Position numbers and translations under genes: made by a program
Notes under the pieces: model-generated
Told to the model about the DNA's origin: nothing
What the model saw: the letters and a program-made list of their open reading frames with translations, nothing else
Database searches by the model: none
In this document: in pieces, positions 7,484 to 15,858 of the stretch
Position numbering within the stretch: position 1 is the stretch's first letter
Layout: each line of letters begins with the position of its first letter
From: Eggerthella lenta DSM 2243
GTDB taxonomy: Bacteria > Actinomycetota > Coriobacteriia > Coriobacteriales > Eggerthellaceae
NCBI RefSeq assembly: GCF_000024265.1
Contig: NC_013204.1
Coordinates: forward strand, 2,794,501 to 2,858,500
Direction of reading: 5' to 3'
DNA: 64,000 bases

Positions 7484-10002
7484 TATCGAGCACCCCCTTC
7501 ATTCCACACGCGAATCTCGCAAAGCACGTCCATGAAGTTGTTGTTCACCGCGAACACATCGAACTCCGTGGAGCTCAGCTCCGACCAACCGCCCGCCTTA
7601 TGCTGCGACAGCTGCCATCCCTTGGGATACACCAACATGCCAGGTCGAATAGCTTGCGAATACACCGCCTTGGCAACAGCGAAGCCACGATCGTTGTAGC
7701 ACTCGACGTAATCTCCGTCAGAAATGCCGCGCGCCTCGGCATCGGCGGGATTGATCTTCACGTACGGCTCGGGATCAAGCTCGCGCAACAGCGGCGTGCT
7801 GAACCATTGGGAGTGAACGCGGTATCGGGGACGCTCGCTCATGAGAACAAGCGGGTACTTTTTGTACAACTCGTTTTCCGGCCACGCCTCGAGCGGCGGG
7901 AACCAGCGAGCCATGCGCTCGCGATCGATCTCTTCAGGAGTAGGCGTCTTGGTAGTGGCCGCGCGAGGCATCGGCATCTCGCGATAGAACTCGAAGCGAC
8001 CCGATGCCGTGCCGAATTTCCCATCCGCATACGCGATATGGGGATCCGTCTCCGCATCTCCGGGAATGAAGCGTATCTGCTTTTTTTCACGCAGGTTGCC
8101 CATGTCCATACCCAGGGCCTTGCCCATATCGGTGTCGTACATTTCTTCGAGGATTCCACCGTTGTCAAGCTTGAAATAATCGCCGAGCCCCAGCTTCTGC
8201 GCAAGCTCCGTCACGATTTGCGGATCGGGCTTGCTCTCGTAAAGCGGATCGATAGCCTTCTCGCTGTAGTGCAGCGAGGAGCACTGACCCGCATTCGCAA
8301 CCTCCTCCAGTTCGAACCACTGGGCGATGGGAAGCACCATGTCGGCGTAGCGTGCGGAATCGGTCATGACCGAATCCGCCACCACGACGTATTCCATAGC
8401 CGGAATAATGACATCGGTCCACGCATGCGTGTCGGTGTGGGTGTTCAGCGGATTGGCCGAATACATCCACAGCATTTTGATCTGCGCGGGCTTGCCGCCG
8501 AACTTGCCGGTTTCCACCACGTTCTTCAGGTCGACGCTGGGAATGGCAAAACCCGTGCTGGGACCGTTGGGGGCAGCATACGCGGGATTGACCCCCATAT
8601 GGACGCCCCAGAACGCACCGTAAGAAGCTCCCGGCTTGCCCAAATTGCCCAACAGGGCGCAAAGGGTAAGACCCGCCATCGTGGTATGGCCGCCGTTGTT
8701 GTACGCCTGGGGACCATAGCCTTCATAGTGGTACACCGGGGTGTCCATGCAGATTTCGGCCAGCTCGTAAATGTCATCGACCGATACTTCGGTAAGCTCC
8801 GAAACCTTCTCGGGCGAATGATCGAGGATCTCCTCTTTCAGCAGCGCATACGCCGTGCGACACTTCACACCGTCGAGCTCGTACGATCCTTCGATGTCGG
8901 GCGCAGACGTTTCGTCGACAGAAACGAGTTCGCCGTTCGAGAGAACCATGTACGGATCGTCCATGACCTCCTTGCCCGTGGTAGGATTCATCACGCCGGT
9001 GGGAACCGGGGCGATGCCGGTGTCGCTTCTGCGCACGAACATGCCCGTATCGCTGCGCACCAAGAACGGTGCGACGGTATGCTGTTGCAAATACGCCACA
9101 TCCTGCGCGTCCTTTTCCAAAACCACGTTCATGAGAGCGTACTTCAGCAGCGTGTCGCTACCGGGGCGAATGGGAATCCACCTGTCGGCTTTTGAGGCGA
9201 TCTGCGTGTACACCGGATCGATAACCACCAGCTTGGTGCCGCCCTGCATGGCCTCCTTGACCAGGTGCCAGTTCTGAACCTGCGCGTCGGTAATATTGGC
9301 GCCCCACACCACTATGGTCTTCGCGTTCTTGGCATCGGTCGGCTCATTGCCTTCCCACATCTGCAGACCCATCAAAGGGCTGATGTACAAGCCGGCAACC
9401 GCCTGCATGCCGTAATAACTGCCCATATCGAGGCAAGCGCCGATGCTGCTAGCATTCATAAGAGAGGAAAGTCGGCCGTACGCGCTCGTGATCGCGCACG
9501 ACTGATTGCCTGAAGCGGTAAGGAACGCCACGGCGCTCTCGCCAAATTCGGTCTGGATAGACTTGATCTTCCCGGCGATCTCGTCAAGTGCTTCGTCCCA
9601 ACTCACACGTTCCCACTCGCCTGCACCGCGTTCGGTTCCCTCCACGCGTCGCATTGGATACTGCAAGCGCGCCGGATCGTAGATTCTATGCACATGCGAA
9701 AGTCCTCGCTGGCAAATGCGATCGTAGCATTTCTCGTTGTACGGAGCACGCGAGGTTTTGACCACTTTTCCGTCTCTCACATGCACGTTCAAGTGGCAGA
9801 ACGCGAAACAGTTGGGACGGCATACTCCGCGGAAGATCCGTTCCTGCTCGCTCTCTTTTTGACCTGATTCGTAATCGGCCGCCAACGCCTGCAGCGTCGG
9901 CGTCGCGACGCCCGTCACGGCAGCCGCGCCTGCGACGGCGCCGGTTGCTTTCAGGAAGCTTCTGCGCGTGAGCCCGCCGTGCGAGCTGATTGCTCCTGAC
10001 AT
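7483..10002 (-). CDS. Molybdopterin oxidoreductase catalytic subunit 1 (Tat-exported)
   Basis: An 839-residue DMSO-reductase-family enzyme. A Tat signal (LTRRSFLKATGAVAG, residues 11-25) is followed by a cofactor-binding motif C61-x3-C65-x3-C69-x27-C97 for one 4Fe-4S cluster. Later segments such as TIVVWGANITDAQVQNWH and the C-terminal MSERPRYRVHSQWFSTP belong to the bis-MGD domains. It is the first gene of operon 1. The substrate cannot be told from sequence: Coriobacteriia carry many of these for sulfoxides, N-oxides, catechols and other acceptors. The protein ligand of molybdenum is not certain; a serine in MGSYYGM is one candidate. A promoter and operator lie at 10179-10207. Confidence 0.93.
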   Translation of the reverse strand: MSGAISSHGGLTRRSFLKATGAVAGAAAVTGVATPTLQALAADYESGQKESEQERIFRGVCRPNCFAFCHLNVHVRDGKVVKTSRAPYNEKCYDRICQRGLSHVHRIYDPARLQYPMRRVEGTERGAGEWERVSWDEALDEIAGKIKSIQTEFGESAVAFLTASGNQSCAITSAYGRLSSLMNASSIGACLDMGSYYGMQAVAGLYISPLMGLQMWEGNEPTDAKNAKTIVVWGANITDAQVQNWHLVKEAMQGGTKLVVIDPVYTQIASKADRWIPIRPGSDTLLKYALMNVVLEKDAQDVAYLQQHTVAPFLVRSDTGMFVRRSDTGIAPVPTGVMNPTTGKEVMDDPYMVLSNGELVSVDETSAPDIEGSYELDGVKCRTAYALLKEEILDHSPEKVSELTEVSVDDIYELAEICMDTPVYHYEGYGPQAYNNGGHTTMAGLTLCALLGNLGKPGASYGAFWGVHMGVNPAYAAPNGPSTGFAIPSVDLKNVVETGKFGGKPAQIKMLWMYSANPLNTHTDTHAWTDVIIPAMEYVVVADSVMTDSARYADMVLPIAQWFELEEVANAGQCSSLHYSEKAIDPLYESKPDPQIVTELAQKLGLGDYFKLDNGGILEEMYDTDMGKALGMDMGNLREKKQIRFIPGDAETDPHIAYADGKFGTASGRFEFYREMPMPRAATTKTPTPEEIDRERMARWFPPLEAWPENELYKKYPLVLMSERPRYRVHSQWFSTPLLRELDPEPYVKINPADAEARGISDGDYVECYNDRGFAVAKAVYSQAIRPGMLVYPKGWQLSQHKAGGWSELSSTEFDVFAVNNNFMDVLCEIRVWNEGGAR

Positions 10003-10026
10003 CTTTCCTCCTCAAAGATCGTGTCA

Positions 10027-10165
10027 GGATATCCCCTTTGCGGATGGCGTCGGGAAAACGGTCCGTCGAGCAGGCGCCCAAGCATGCGGCGCCTTCGAAC
10101 CCCTCGTCCCCAAGCGCACTCTTATCGGATATCCCCCTGTTGCTCCTGATAAGAATTGGCCAAAT
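10027..10165 (-). promoter_or_regulatory. Conserved 5' leader of operon 1
   Basis: This stretch between promoter and start codon shares blocks with the leader of operon 2. AGAATTGGCCAAAT (10152-10165) is identical to 31904-31917 and would lie just after the transcription start. GGATATCCCC occurs twice here, at 10027-10036 and 10127-10136, and its operon 2 counterparts are at 31824-31833 and (one change) 31884-31893. The role is unknown: a second regulator site or an RNA element are both possible. Confidence 0.5.
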
Positions 10166-10178
10166 CCTTGTGACTGTC

Positions 10179-10207
10179 ACATTATCACAATGCATTGCGA
10201 CAATCAA
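10179..10207 (-). promoter_or_regulatory. Promoter and operator of molybdoenzyme operon 1
   Basis: Read on the minus strand: TTGATT (10207-10202), 17 bases, TAATGT (10184-10179). The spacer holds a near-palindrome, TCACAATGCATTGCGA. Its part TGCATTGCGACAAT (10191-10204) is identical, in inverted orientation, to 12920-12933 in the promoter of module B. Binding there would block polymerase, as expected for a GntR repressor. The promoter boxes are by eye. Confidence 0.6.
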
Positions 10208-10282
10208 TCTAATAAACATGCCTACTTCGAGGATAAATGATGCTGGAAACGGTAGGATTTTTATGGGTTTATCAAGCGATAC

Positions 10283-10314
10283 GGCACAGATGTTTCACGT
10301 GAAACATCTGTGCC
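10283..10314. promoter_or_regulatory. parS centromere-like site inside a 32-bp perfect palindrome
   Basis: The core TGTTTCACGTGAAACA (10291-10306) matches the bacterial parS consensus bound by chromosomal ParB/Spo0J. It is extended by GGCACAGA on the left and its complement on the right, giving a perfect 32-bp palindrome. There is no T-run after it, so it is not a typical terminator. It lies in the 573-base gap between module B and operon 1. Apart from this site and the operon 1 promoter and leader, I see nothing in the gap (10315-10575 is blank). Confidence 0.75.
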
Positions 10315-10575
10315 TGGACGAAACCGGCATTGTGACACTTTGCGGCTCGACAATGTGGAGAGGGACGGCGGGACGAATCGGCTGACGTCGTACAGGGCGC
10401 TTCGCGGACGCCCTCCCCCCTCTCTCTTGGCGCGACAGAGACGCGCCGATGCGCGCGCCGAACACCGCACCGGTCGCATATCGCGGGCATCGCGAATCGC
10501 CGCGACACAAGTTTCTTCGTCCACAAGCAAAGGCTCGCGCCCAAGAGGGTACAGCGCCCGCCCAGCGCGGGTCGC

Positions 10576-10977
10576 CTACGCCCGCGTCAGGCTTTTCTGG
10601 GCCAGCCGGGCTTGGACCAGGGCCAGGATGTCGTCATCGGCCATGCCGGCGTTGGCGCAGGTGCGGATCAGATCGTCCGCCAACAGCTCGACGGGGTTGT
10701 CGGCGGCGAGGGCGGCGCCCACGGCGTGGCGCTCGGCCACGAACGTGCCCCTCCCCTTGCGCGTGGAGATGTACCCCTCTCGCTCCAAGTCCATGTAGGC
10801 GCGGTTCACGGTGTTGTAGCTGATATCGAGGTCGACGGCCAGCGAGCGCACCGTGGGAAGCTGGTCGCCCGCTTTGTACTCGCCTGAGCCGATGAGGTAC
10901 GCGATGCGGTTCTTCACCTGGATCCACACCGGCAGGCCGCTGTTGTAGTCGAGTTCGAATGAGGCGAGCGGATTCAT
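10576..10977 (-). CDS. GntR-family regulator, YtrA type (module B)
   Basis: A 133-residue regulator with the same layout as its paralogs: LPVWIQVKNRIAYLI, GDQLPTVRSLA and SYNTVNRAYMDLEREGYI in the winged helix (to about residue 75), then a short helical tail. It is the last gene of module B, 6 bases after the slipin, and lies directly upstream of operon 1 on the same strand. Its probable operators are the matching sites at 12920-12945 (own operon) and 10183-10204 (molybdoenzyme operon 1). The effector is unknown. Confidence 0.9.
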   Translation of the reverse strand: MNPLASFELDYNSGLPVWIQVKNRIAYLIGSGEYKAGDQLPTVRSLAVDLDISYNTVNRAYMDLEREGYISTRKGRGTFVAERHAVGAALAADNPVELLADDLIRTCANAGMADDDILALVQARLAQKSLTRA

Positions 10978-10983
10978 GGAAGC

Positions 10984-11955
10984 CTATCTCTCAGTAGTTC
11001 GGTCGCCGTTCATCATAGCACTATCCGTGAAGCCGTCGCTCATCGCGGTGGGCACGGTGACCACGGTGCCCTTGGATTTCTTCACCGTGTCGTACTGCAT
11101 GAGCATGGTGCGCAGCTTGAGCGCCGCCTCCGGGTCGCCGTAGACGCGCGCGGCCTCGGCCAGCATCTCGGCCAGCTCGGCTTCCACGCCGACCACGGTC
11201 ATGCGCGCGTTCTTCTCGCGGTCGGCCTGCGCTTCCAAGCTCATGACCTCCTGCAGCTCGTCGGGGATCACGATGTCGCGCACCTTCACCGAGATAATGT
11301 CCACGCCCCAGCCGGCGGCCTCCTTCTCGATGTCGTCCTTGATCTCGGCGTCCAGCTGGTCGCGGCGCAGCGCCACCTCGGCCACCGTGGAGCGGCCCAC
11401 CGCCTCGCGCAGCGCCGTCTGGGCGAGGAACGACACGGCCGCGTAGTAGTCCTCCACCTCGGTGCACGCCTTCTCGGCGTCCCACACCACCCAGAACAGC
11501 ACGGCGTCCACCGTGACGGGCACGAGGTCGGCCGTGAGCGTCTTCTCGGCATAGAAGGGCGTGGCGATGGTGCGCTGGTCCACGCGGATGGTGCCATGCT
11601 CGATGACGGGGATGGTGAAGTACAAACCCGGCCCCACGACGCGGTTCAGCTTGCCGAACCGCAGCACCACCACTTTCTCCCAGCTCAGCGCGATGTGCGT
11701 GGACGACAGCACCAGCAGCGCCGCCAGCAGCATGGCAACGATCGCCTCGATTCCCGCGCCTCCCGTCGCCGCAAACGCGATGCCCAGCACCGCGGCGCAG
11801 GTGGCGATGAACGTCGCGATGTTGAAGATGACCGCGCCGTTGCGCGACGATTTGCGCGGCACGTAGGACGTGGCCGCCCTGATCTCGGCATCCTTGTCGC
11901 GCACGTCGTAGGGGGCGTCCTTCACGAACCGCTCGCCTGCCCGTCGTCTCGCCAT
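10984..11955 (-). CDS. Slipin (SPFH/band 7 membrane scaffold), module B
   Basis: A 323-residue protein with two N-terminal hydrophobic segments (about 40-90), then a band-7 domain starting at WEKVVVLRFGKLNRVVGPGLYFTIPVIEHG. It continues through VDQRTIATPF and ALREAVGRSTVAEVA to a charged coiled helix with MSLEAQADREKNAR. This is the prokaryotic slipin layout. Such proteins oligomerise at the membrane and organise or protect membrane complexes. The usual NfeD protease partner is absent. Here it is embedded between the DmsC-like and GntR genes, which suggests a role at the respiratory complex. Confidence 0.9.
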   Translation of the reverse strand: MARRRAGERFVKDAPYDVRDKDAEIRAATSYVPRKSSRNGAVIFNIATFIATCAAVLGIAFAATGGAGIEAIVAMLLAALLVLSSTHIALSWEKVVVLRFGKLNRVVGPGLYFTIPVIEHGTIRVDQRTIATPFYAEKTLTADLVPVTVDAVLFWVVWDAEKACTEVEDYYAAVSFLAQTALREAVGRSTVAEVALRRDQLDAEIKDDIEKEAAGWGVDIISVKVRDIVIPDELQEVMSLEAQADREKNARMTVVGVEAELAEMLAEAARVYGDPEAALKLRTMLMQYDTVKKSKGTVVTVPTAMSDGFTDSAMMNGDRTTER

Positions 11956-11967
11956 CGCACTCGCTCC

Positions 11968-12882
11968 TTATCCCGTAAGCCCGAACGTCGAAAGCCCGTA
12001 CAGCGCTTCCGGCATCTGCGTCACATCGTATGCGCCCGCGCCGACGATGCACCAGCGCAGCGCGAACCCTCCCACCAGCAGCAGCGCCGCTATCCACAGA
12101 AGCTGCGTGCGGCTGTTCCCATGCGTGAGGAAGCGCTCCAGCACCAGCGGCACGGCCAGCCCGCACACCGCGAGCACGCCCCAGAACACGGGCGCCAGCT
12201 CGCCGAACGCGAGCGCCCGAGCAGCCGCGGCCGTCTCCTCGCCCGCGAACGCGAGCAGCACGAACGCAGACAGGCAGCCAGCCTCGACGACCACGATACC
12301 GCCGTCAATCCGCGCGAGCCACACGAGCGGCCCGCGGTACGGGTGCCGCGTCTCCACGAACGAGGCTGCCAGGAACGCCGTCGCGATGCCGCACGATGCC
12401 GACGACAGCACGAACAGCACCGGCACGAGCGACGTGCGCCACAGCAGCACCGACGCGAGGCTTTGCAGCAGCGCGCCGGTGTACGTCGCGGTCACCGCCG
12501 CCGACAGCGCGCCCGCCGCCGCAAGCGCCAGCACCGCCGCACGCGGCAGGCGCACGGTGTCCAGCAGCGCACCCAGCGAGAACGCCGCCGCGCAGGCCAA
12601 TGCCGCGACCAGCGCGAACGATCCCGCCGCCATAGCCGACGGCGTCGGCGAGGAGAGCAGGCCGAGCAAGCGGTCAGGGCGCCCCAAGTCGGCCAGCAGG
12701 CACAGCATGCCCGTCGCCAGCGTCACCGCGCACACAGGCCACGCCCGCGCGAAGAACTCCTCCGGCATGGCCAGCGCGCGCCACCGCAGCACGCGGGCGC
12801 ACTCGAGCACGCACAGGACGGCGAGGGCGCCCGCTCCCGTTCCTCCCAGGAAAAGATAGCTTGTCGTGAGCACGTTGAACAC
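11968..12882 (-). CDS. DmsC/NrfD-like integral membrane protein (module B)
   Basis: A 304-residue protein with about eight membrane helices. It begins VFNVLTTSYLFLGGTGAG from a GTG at 12882, chosen because both paralogs begin at this point; the open frame itself extends further upstream. Shared segments include YTGALLQSL, SLVPVLFVLSSASCG and a C-terminal LLVGGFALRWCIVGAGA. It is the first gene of module B and ends 12 bases before the slipin. Function as for the other copies: membrane anchor or sensor, not resolved. Confidence 0.82.
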   Translation of the reverse strand: MFNVLTTSYLFLGGTGAGALAVLCVLECARVLRWRALAMPEEFFARAWPVCAVTLATGMLCLLADLGRPDRLLGLLSSPTPSAMAAGSFALVAALACAAAFSLGALLDTVRLPRAAVLALAAAGALSAAVTATYTGALLQSLASVLLWRTSLVPVLFVLSSASCGIATAFLAASFVETRHPYRGPLVWLARIDGGIVVVEAGCLSAFVLLAFAGEETAAAARALAFGELAPVFWGVLAVCGLAVPLVLERFLTHGNSRTQLLWIAALLLVGGFALRWCIVGAGAYDVTQMPEALYGLSTFGLTG

Positions 12883-12919
12883 GCGCCGCCCCGCCCCTCG
12901 TCCTCGCCCGCAACTCCCC

Positions 12920-12954
12920 ATTGTCGCAATGCAGCAATTCATTGGTATTATAGC
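12920..12954 (-). promoter_or_regulatory. Extended -10 promoter and operator of module B
   Basis: On the minus strand an extended -10, TGCTATAAT, sits with its TATAAT at 12952-12947. Just downstream is the operator-like ATTGTCGCAATGCA (plus strand 12920-12933), the same 14 bases as in the operon 1 promoter. The repressor would block initiation or early elongation. Confidence 0.6.
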
Positions 12955-12993
12955 ACCGCTCGCGCAAAACGGACGGCAAAGGGGCGAGGGTTT

Positions 12994-13026
12994 GGCATGC
13001 TTCGACACACCGAGTCGAAGCATGCC
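12994..13026. terminator. Perfect 13-bp hairpin downstream of the DUF4097 gene
   Basis: GGCATGCTTCGAC and its exact complement (13014-13026) flank a 7-base loop. The hairpin lies between the end of the DUF4097 operon and the module B promoter, a logical place for termination. There is no T-run on the minus strand, so this is only terminator-like. Confidence 0.45.
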
Positions 13027-13030
13027 GTCG

Positions 13031-13178
13031 TCATCCTGAGCGCAGCGCCGAAGGTGCGGAGTCGAAGGATCCCGCGCAGCGTCAGCTGGAAGTCTCACGG
13101 CTATCGCCGCACGGGATCCTTCGACTCGCTTCGCTCGCTCAGGATGGCAACCTGGGGGTCTTCGCTCGCTCAGGATGG
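13031..13178. repeat. REP-like inverted repeat
   Basis: The arm TCATCCTGAGCG...GAGTCGAAGGATCCCG (13031-13073) is mirrored by CGGGATCCTTCGACTC...CTCGCTCAGGATGG (13111-13146). A further partial arm, CTCGCTCAGGATGG, lies at about 13165-13178. A short relic of the same arm (GTCATCCTGAGCGCAGG) is at 26172-26188. Similar dispersed intergenic palindromes are widespread in high-GC bacteria. Confidence 0.65.
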
Positions 13179-13193
13179 CGAGGGAGGAGCTTC

Positions 13194-14036
13194 CTAGTTG
13201 CTGGCGTCGATGCGGAACTCGCCGCTGGCCAGGCGCGCGTTGATGCTGGCGCTTCCGTCGCCGCTCGTGTACACGTTGCCGTTCTGCGAAAGCGAGAAGG
13301 AGCTGCTGAACCGACCAGACGCTTTCTCGATGCGAGCGGTGAAGCCGCTGCTCTCGGGAACAGCCACGCTCACCGAGCCGCTGGCAATATCCGCGTCGAT
13401 TGCTTTCGGACACGCCTCCCGGCACACGATGCGCGTCTGGCCCGACGCGGTGCGCACGTCCACGCGGTCGGCGAAGCGGCCCTCGACGTCGAGCTGCCCA
13501 CTGGCCACGTCGACGCGCAGCTCGTCGGCTTGCAGGTGCTGCCCGTCCACATCGCCCGAGGCCAGCTTGAGCTTGAGCGTTTCGCAGCCCAGGCCGTTCA
13601 CGTCGTAGTCGCCCGACGCGCCGTCGATCTCGACGGCGCCCAGGTTCTGGGCGTAGCTTTTCGGGATGCGCACCTGCAGGTCCTTGCGGCCCAGCGCGAA
13701 GCACGAGAACCAGGTGCCGTAGTCGATGGACAGTGTGTCGCCGTTCACGGACCAGCGCATCTGCTGCGCCTTCGTCATGCCGCGCGGCGCCGTCTCGACA
13801 AGCTCGATGGCGTCGCCCTCGTCCACGACGTCGATGCTCACCGCGCCGGAGGCCCACTTAACGCTGAGGTTCTTGACGCTGGCCGCGTCCACGTTCGCCG
13901 ATCCCATTTCCGTTCCTCCCAGCATTCCGAAGCGCATGGCCGAGCATCCGCCGAATCCGATGGACCCCAGGATGAGCAAGCTGAGCGCGATGATGAGCGT
14001 GATTTTGACGTACGACGCCGTCGTGAGTTTCGTCAT
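13194..14036 (-). CDS. DUF4097-family beta-strand repeat protein
   Basis: A 280-residue protein with one N-terminal membrane helix (about 12-30). The outside part is built of repeated short beta strands with a recurring xxASGxxxV pattern (KWASGAVSIDV, GASGDYDVNG, LASGDVDGQ, VASGQLDVEG, TASGQTRIV, IASGSVSVAVP). This is the DUF4097 right-handed repeat, found with XRE or PspC-like envelope-stress proteins. It starts 15 bases after the XRE gene upstream, so the two form an operon. Molecular function is unknown. Confidence 0.82.
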   Translation of the reverse strand: MTKLTTASYVKITLIIALSLLILGSIGFGGCSAMRFGMLGGTEMGSANVDAASVKNLSVKWASGAVSIDVVDEGDAIELVETAPRGMTKAQQMRWSVNGDTLSIDYGTWFSCFALGRKDLQVRIPKSYAQNLGAVEIDGASGDYDVNGLGCETLKLKLASGDVDGQHLQADELRVDVASGQLDVEGRFADRVDVRTASGQTRIVCREACPKAIDADIASGSVSVAVPESSGFTARIEKASGRFSSSFSLSQNGNVYTSGDGSASINARLASGEFRIDASN

Positions 14037-14051
14037 GATGCGGCCCTTCCG

Positions 14052-14765
14052 CTAGCGTCGGTTCGCCCGATAGTTCGGGTCGTTTTCGATGATGTGGGCG
14101 ATCCAGTAGTACAACGGGATGGTGAGGAAGACGAACCAGCCGGGATGCCACCACCCGAAGAGGAAGCCGCCTCCCAGGAACACGAGCACGCAGAGCACGG
14201 GATACGGGAACGTCGACCAGGGGCCGCGCGGGCGGCGCGACTGGGCGTCGTAGGACTCGGGGGCTTGCGGGGCTTGCGGGGCGTAAGGCGCTTGCGGCTG
14301 CGCGGGTTGCGCAGGCTGCTGGGGCATGGGGGCCGCGCTGTAGCAGGGCTGCTGCACGGGCTGAGGCTGGGGCTGCGGTTGGGGCTGCGCCGGAGGGGCC
14401 TGGTGCGCCTGTTCGGCCGTCGCTCGGGCCTGCGCCGCGGCCACGGCCGCCTGCGCCGCGCGAACGGCGGCCTCGTTGGCGCGCACGGCGGCCTCCTGCG
14501 CCTGCGCCTCGGCGGTGGCGTCCTTGTCCTTCTCCTCGAACGCCACGTCGTCCGCCACATCGTCGTCGATGCGCAGCAAGTCGTCGATGGACACGCCGTA
14601 CAGCTTCGCGAGCGCGATGAGGTTTCCCGTATCGGGCGACGACTCGGCGCGCTCCCACTTCGACACCGCCTGCCGCGACAGGCCGAGCCGTTCGGCCAGC
14701 TCCTCCTGGCTGTATCCTTGCTCGCGTCGCATGGCTGCTAAGCGCTGGGCAATCTCGACGTTCAT
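14052..14765 (-). CDS. XRE-family regulator with membrane-spanning C-terminus
   Basis: A 237-residue protein. The N-terminal Cro/CI-type HTH (about 4-58, SQEELAERLGLSRQAVSKWERAESSPD) is followed by an Ala-rich helix, a Gln/Pro repeat linker (QPQPQPQPVQQP) and two hydrophobic segments near the C-terminus. The ATG at 14765 has GAAGAAGGGA upstream; a further in-frame start at 14795 is less well placed. Membrane-tethered XRE proteins of this layout usually regulate their own operon and the DUF4097 partner. Candidate operator repeats (CGGTTGC, three copies) lie at 14826-14885. Confidence 0.85.
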   Translation of the reverse strand: MNVEIAQRLAAMRREQGYSQEELAERLGLSRQAVSKWERAESSPDTGNLIALAKLYGVSIDDLLRIDDDVADDVAFEEKDKDATAEAQAQEAAVRANEAAVRAAQAAVAAAQARATAEQAHQAPPAQPQPQPQPQPVQQPCYSAAPMPQQPAQPAQPQAPYAPQAPQAPESYDAQSRRPRGPWSTFPYPVLCVLVFLGGGFLFGWWHPGWFVFLTIPLYYWIAHIIENDPNYRANRR

Positions 14766-14825
14766 GAACGATCCCTTCTTCGACGTTGGGGACATGGCGT
14801 CCGCTCCTTCTCGATTACCAGCCTA

Positions 14826-14885
14826 CGGTTGCCCGGCACGTTGCACCAGCATGTCTGGTTATCATTTTACGCAACCGGCGGTTGC
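14826..14885. promoter_or_regulatory. Divergent control region between XRE and TetR genes
   Basis: CGGTTGC occurs at 14826-14832, inverted at 14871-14877 and again at 14879-14885. The last two form a perfect 15-bp palindrome. TGGTTATCAT (14856-14865) is repeated inverted at 22777-22786 in the MMPL promoter. The remaining part of the 382-base gap to the TetR start at 15148 shows nothing clear. Confidence 0.4.
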
Positions 14886-15147
14886 ATACGCCTGCGAAGT
14901 GGGATTTCACGACATCGGTCATGCCGACTTTTATGCGGTCGTCCTTCGATGCGTTTGGCTGCGGCGAAGCGGCGGACAAATCCCCCGATACCGGCGTTCC
15001 AAAAAGGCTGCGCGTTCGGACCTCGCGCATCGCCGTCTGCGCAACGCGCCGGCCCTCCCCGCGCGCTTCGACAAGCAACGGCTACCGGCCGGCGCCGATG
15101 CGTCCCGCATGTCCTATACTGGAACGATAGAGCCGAAGGAGGCGTCC

Positions 15148-15702
15148 ATGGAAACCGGAAAGACCGATCGCCGCGTGCAGTACACGAAGCGCGCCCTCAC
15201 GAGCGCCCTCATCGACCTCATGCGCGAGAACCACATCTCGAAGATATCCGTGAAGGCGCTGTGCGCCGCCGCCGACGTGAACCGCAGCACGTTCTACGCC
15301 CATTTCCGCAACCAGTACGACCTGCTGGCGTACATCGAAGCCGAGGCGCTCGAAGATCTCAAGGCGCGCCTCCTGGCCGACGGCGAGCCGCGCACGCGCA
15401 ACGTGGAGAAGATCCTGGAATACGCCAAGGAGAACGCCGACGTGTTCCTCATGCTGCTGGACGAAAGCGAGGGCGGCTTCCAGCGGCAGATCATGGAGCT
15501 GGCGCATCTGGTGGACCTGCAAATGTCCGACCAGGATGCGGCGGTGGACGCCGACGATCTGGAGTACATGTACCTGTTCGCCGTATCGGGCGCGTTGGGC
15601 ATGCTGTCGCACTGGCTGAAGAAGGGCACGCCGCAATCCCCCGCCGAGATGTCCGAGCTGCTGATGAGCATGATCCAGCACGGCGTGGAGGAGCGCGCCT
15701 GA
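15148..15702 (+). CDS. TetR/AcrR-family regulator
   Basis: A 184-residue protein with an N-terminal TetR HTH (about 12-58, ISVKALCAAADVNRSTFYAHFRNQYDLL) and a helical C-terminal domain of the TetR_C type (YLFAVSGALGMLSHWLKKG). The ATG at 15148 follows GAAGGAGG. It stands alone, divergent from the XRE gene. The MMPL export operon at 18667-22715 is a possible target because a 10-base sequence is shared between the two control regions. The IS256-type element may have separated them (inference). Confidence 0.88.
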   Translation: METGKTDRRVQYTKRALTSALIDLMRENHISKISVKALCAAADVNRSTFYAHFRNQYDLLAYIEAEALEDLKARLLADGEPRTRNVEKILEYAKENADVFLMLLDESEGGFQRQIMELAHLVDLQMSDQDAAVDADDLEYMYLFAVSGALGMLSHWLKKGTPQSPAEMSELLMSMIQHGVEERA

Positions 15703-15858
15703 AGCGAGCGAGCATCGGGCAACGGCGCTGCGCGCCCACTGCGAAGTTGCGAGTCGTTTCGCCGACGCGCCCGCCTCGTTTCCGAGTTTCGCCCGAAGCA
15801 CCCTCGCCAACCGGAGCGCCATCGTTCGCGAGACCGGATTGCACACGGATTTTCGGCC

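Noticed and set aside
5621-7699. 692-codon plus-strand open frame across the NrfD and 4Fe-4S genes
   Set aside because: Rich in His, Arg, Asp and Gln with no domain; a mirror of the real minus-strand genes.
7483-10002. Naming molybdoenzyme 1 as DMSO reductase, a catechol dehydroxylase or other specific enzyme
   Set aside because: Eggerthellaceae carry dozens of similar enzymes; no residue seen here fixes the substrate.
10272-10544. 90-codon minus-strand frame in the gap between module B and operon 1
   Set aside because: No ribosome site, Arg/Cys-rich and motif-free; it also runs across the parS palindrome.
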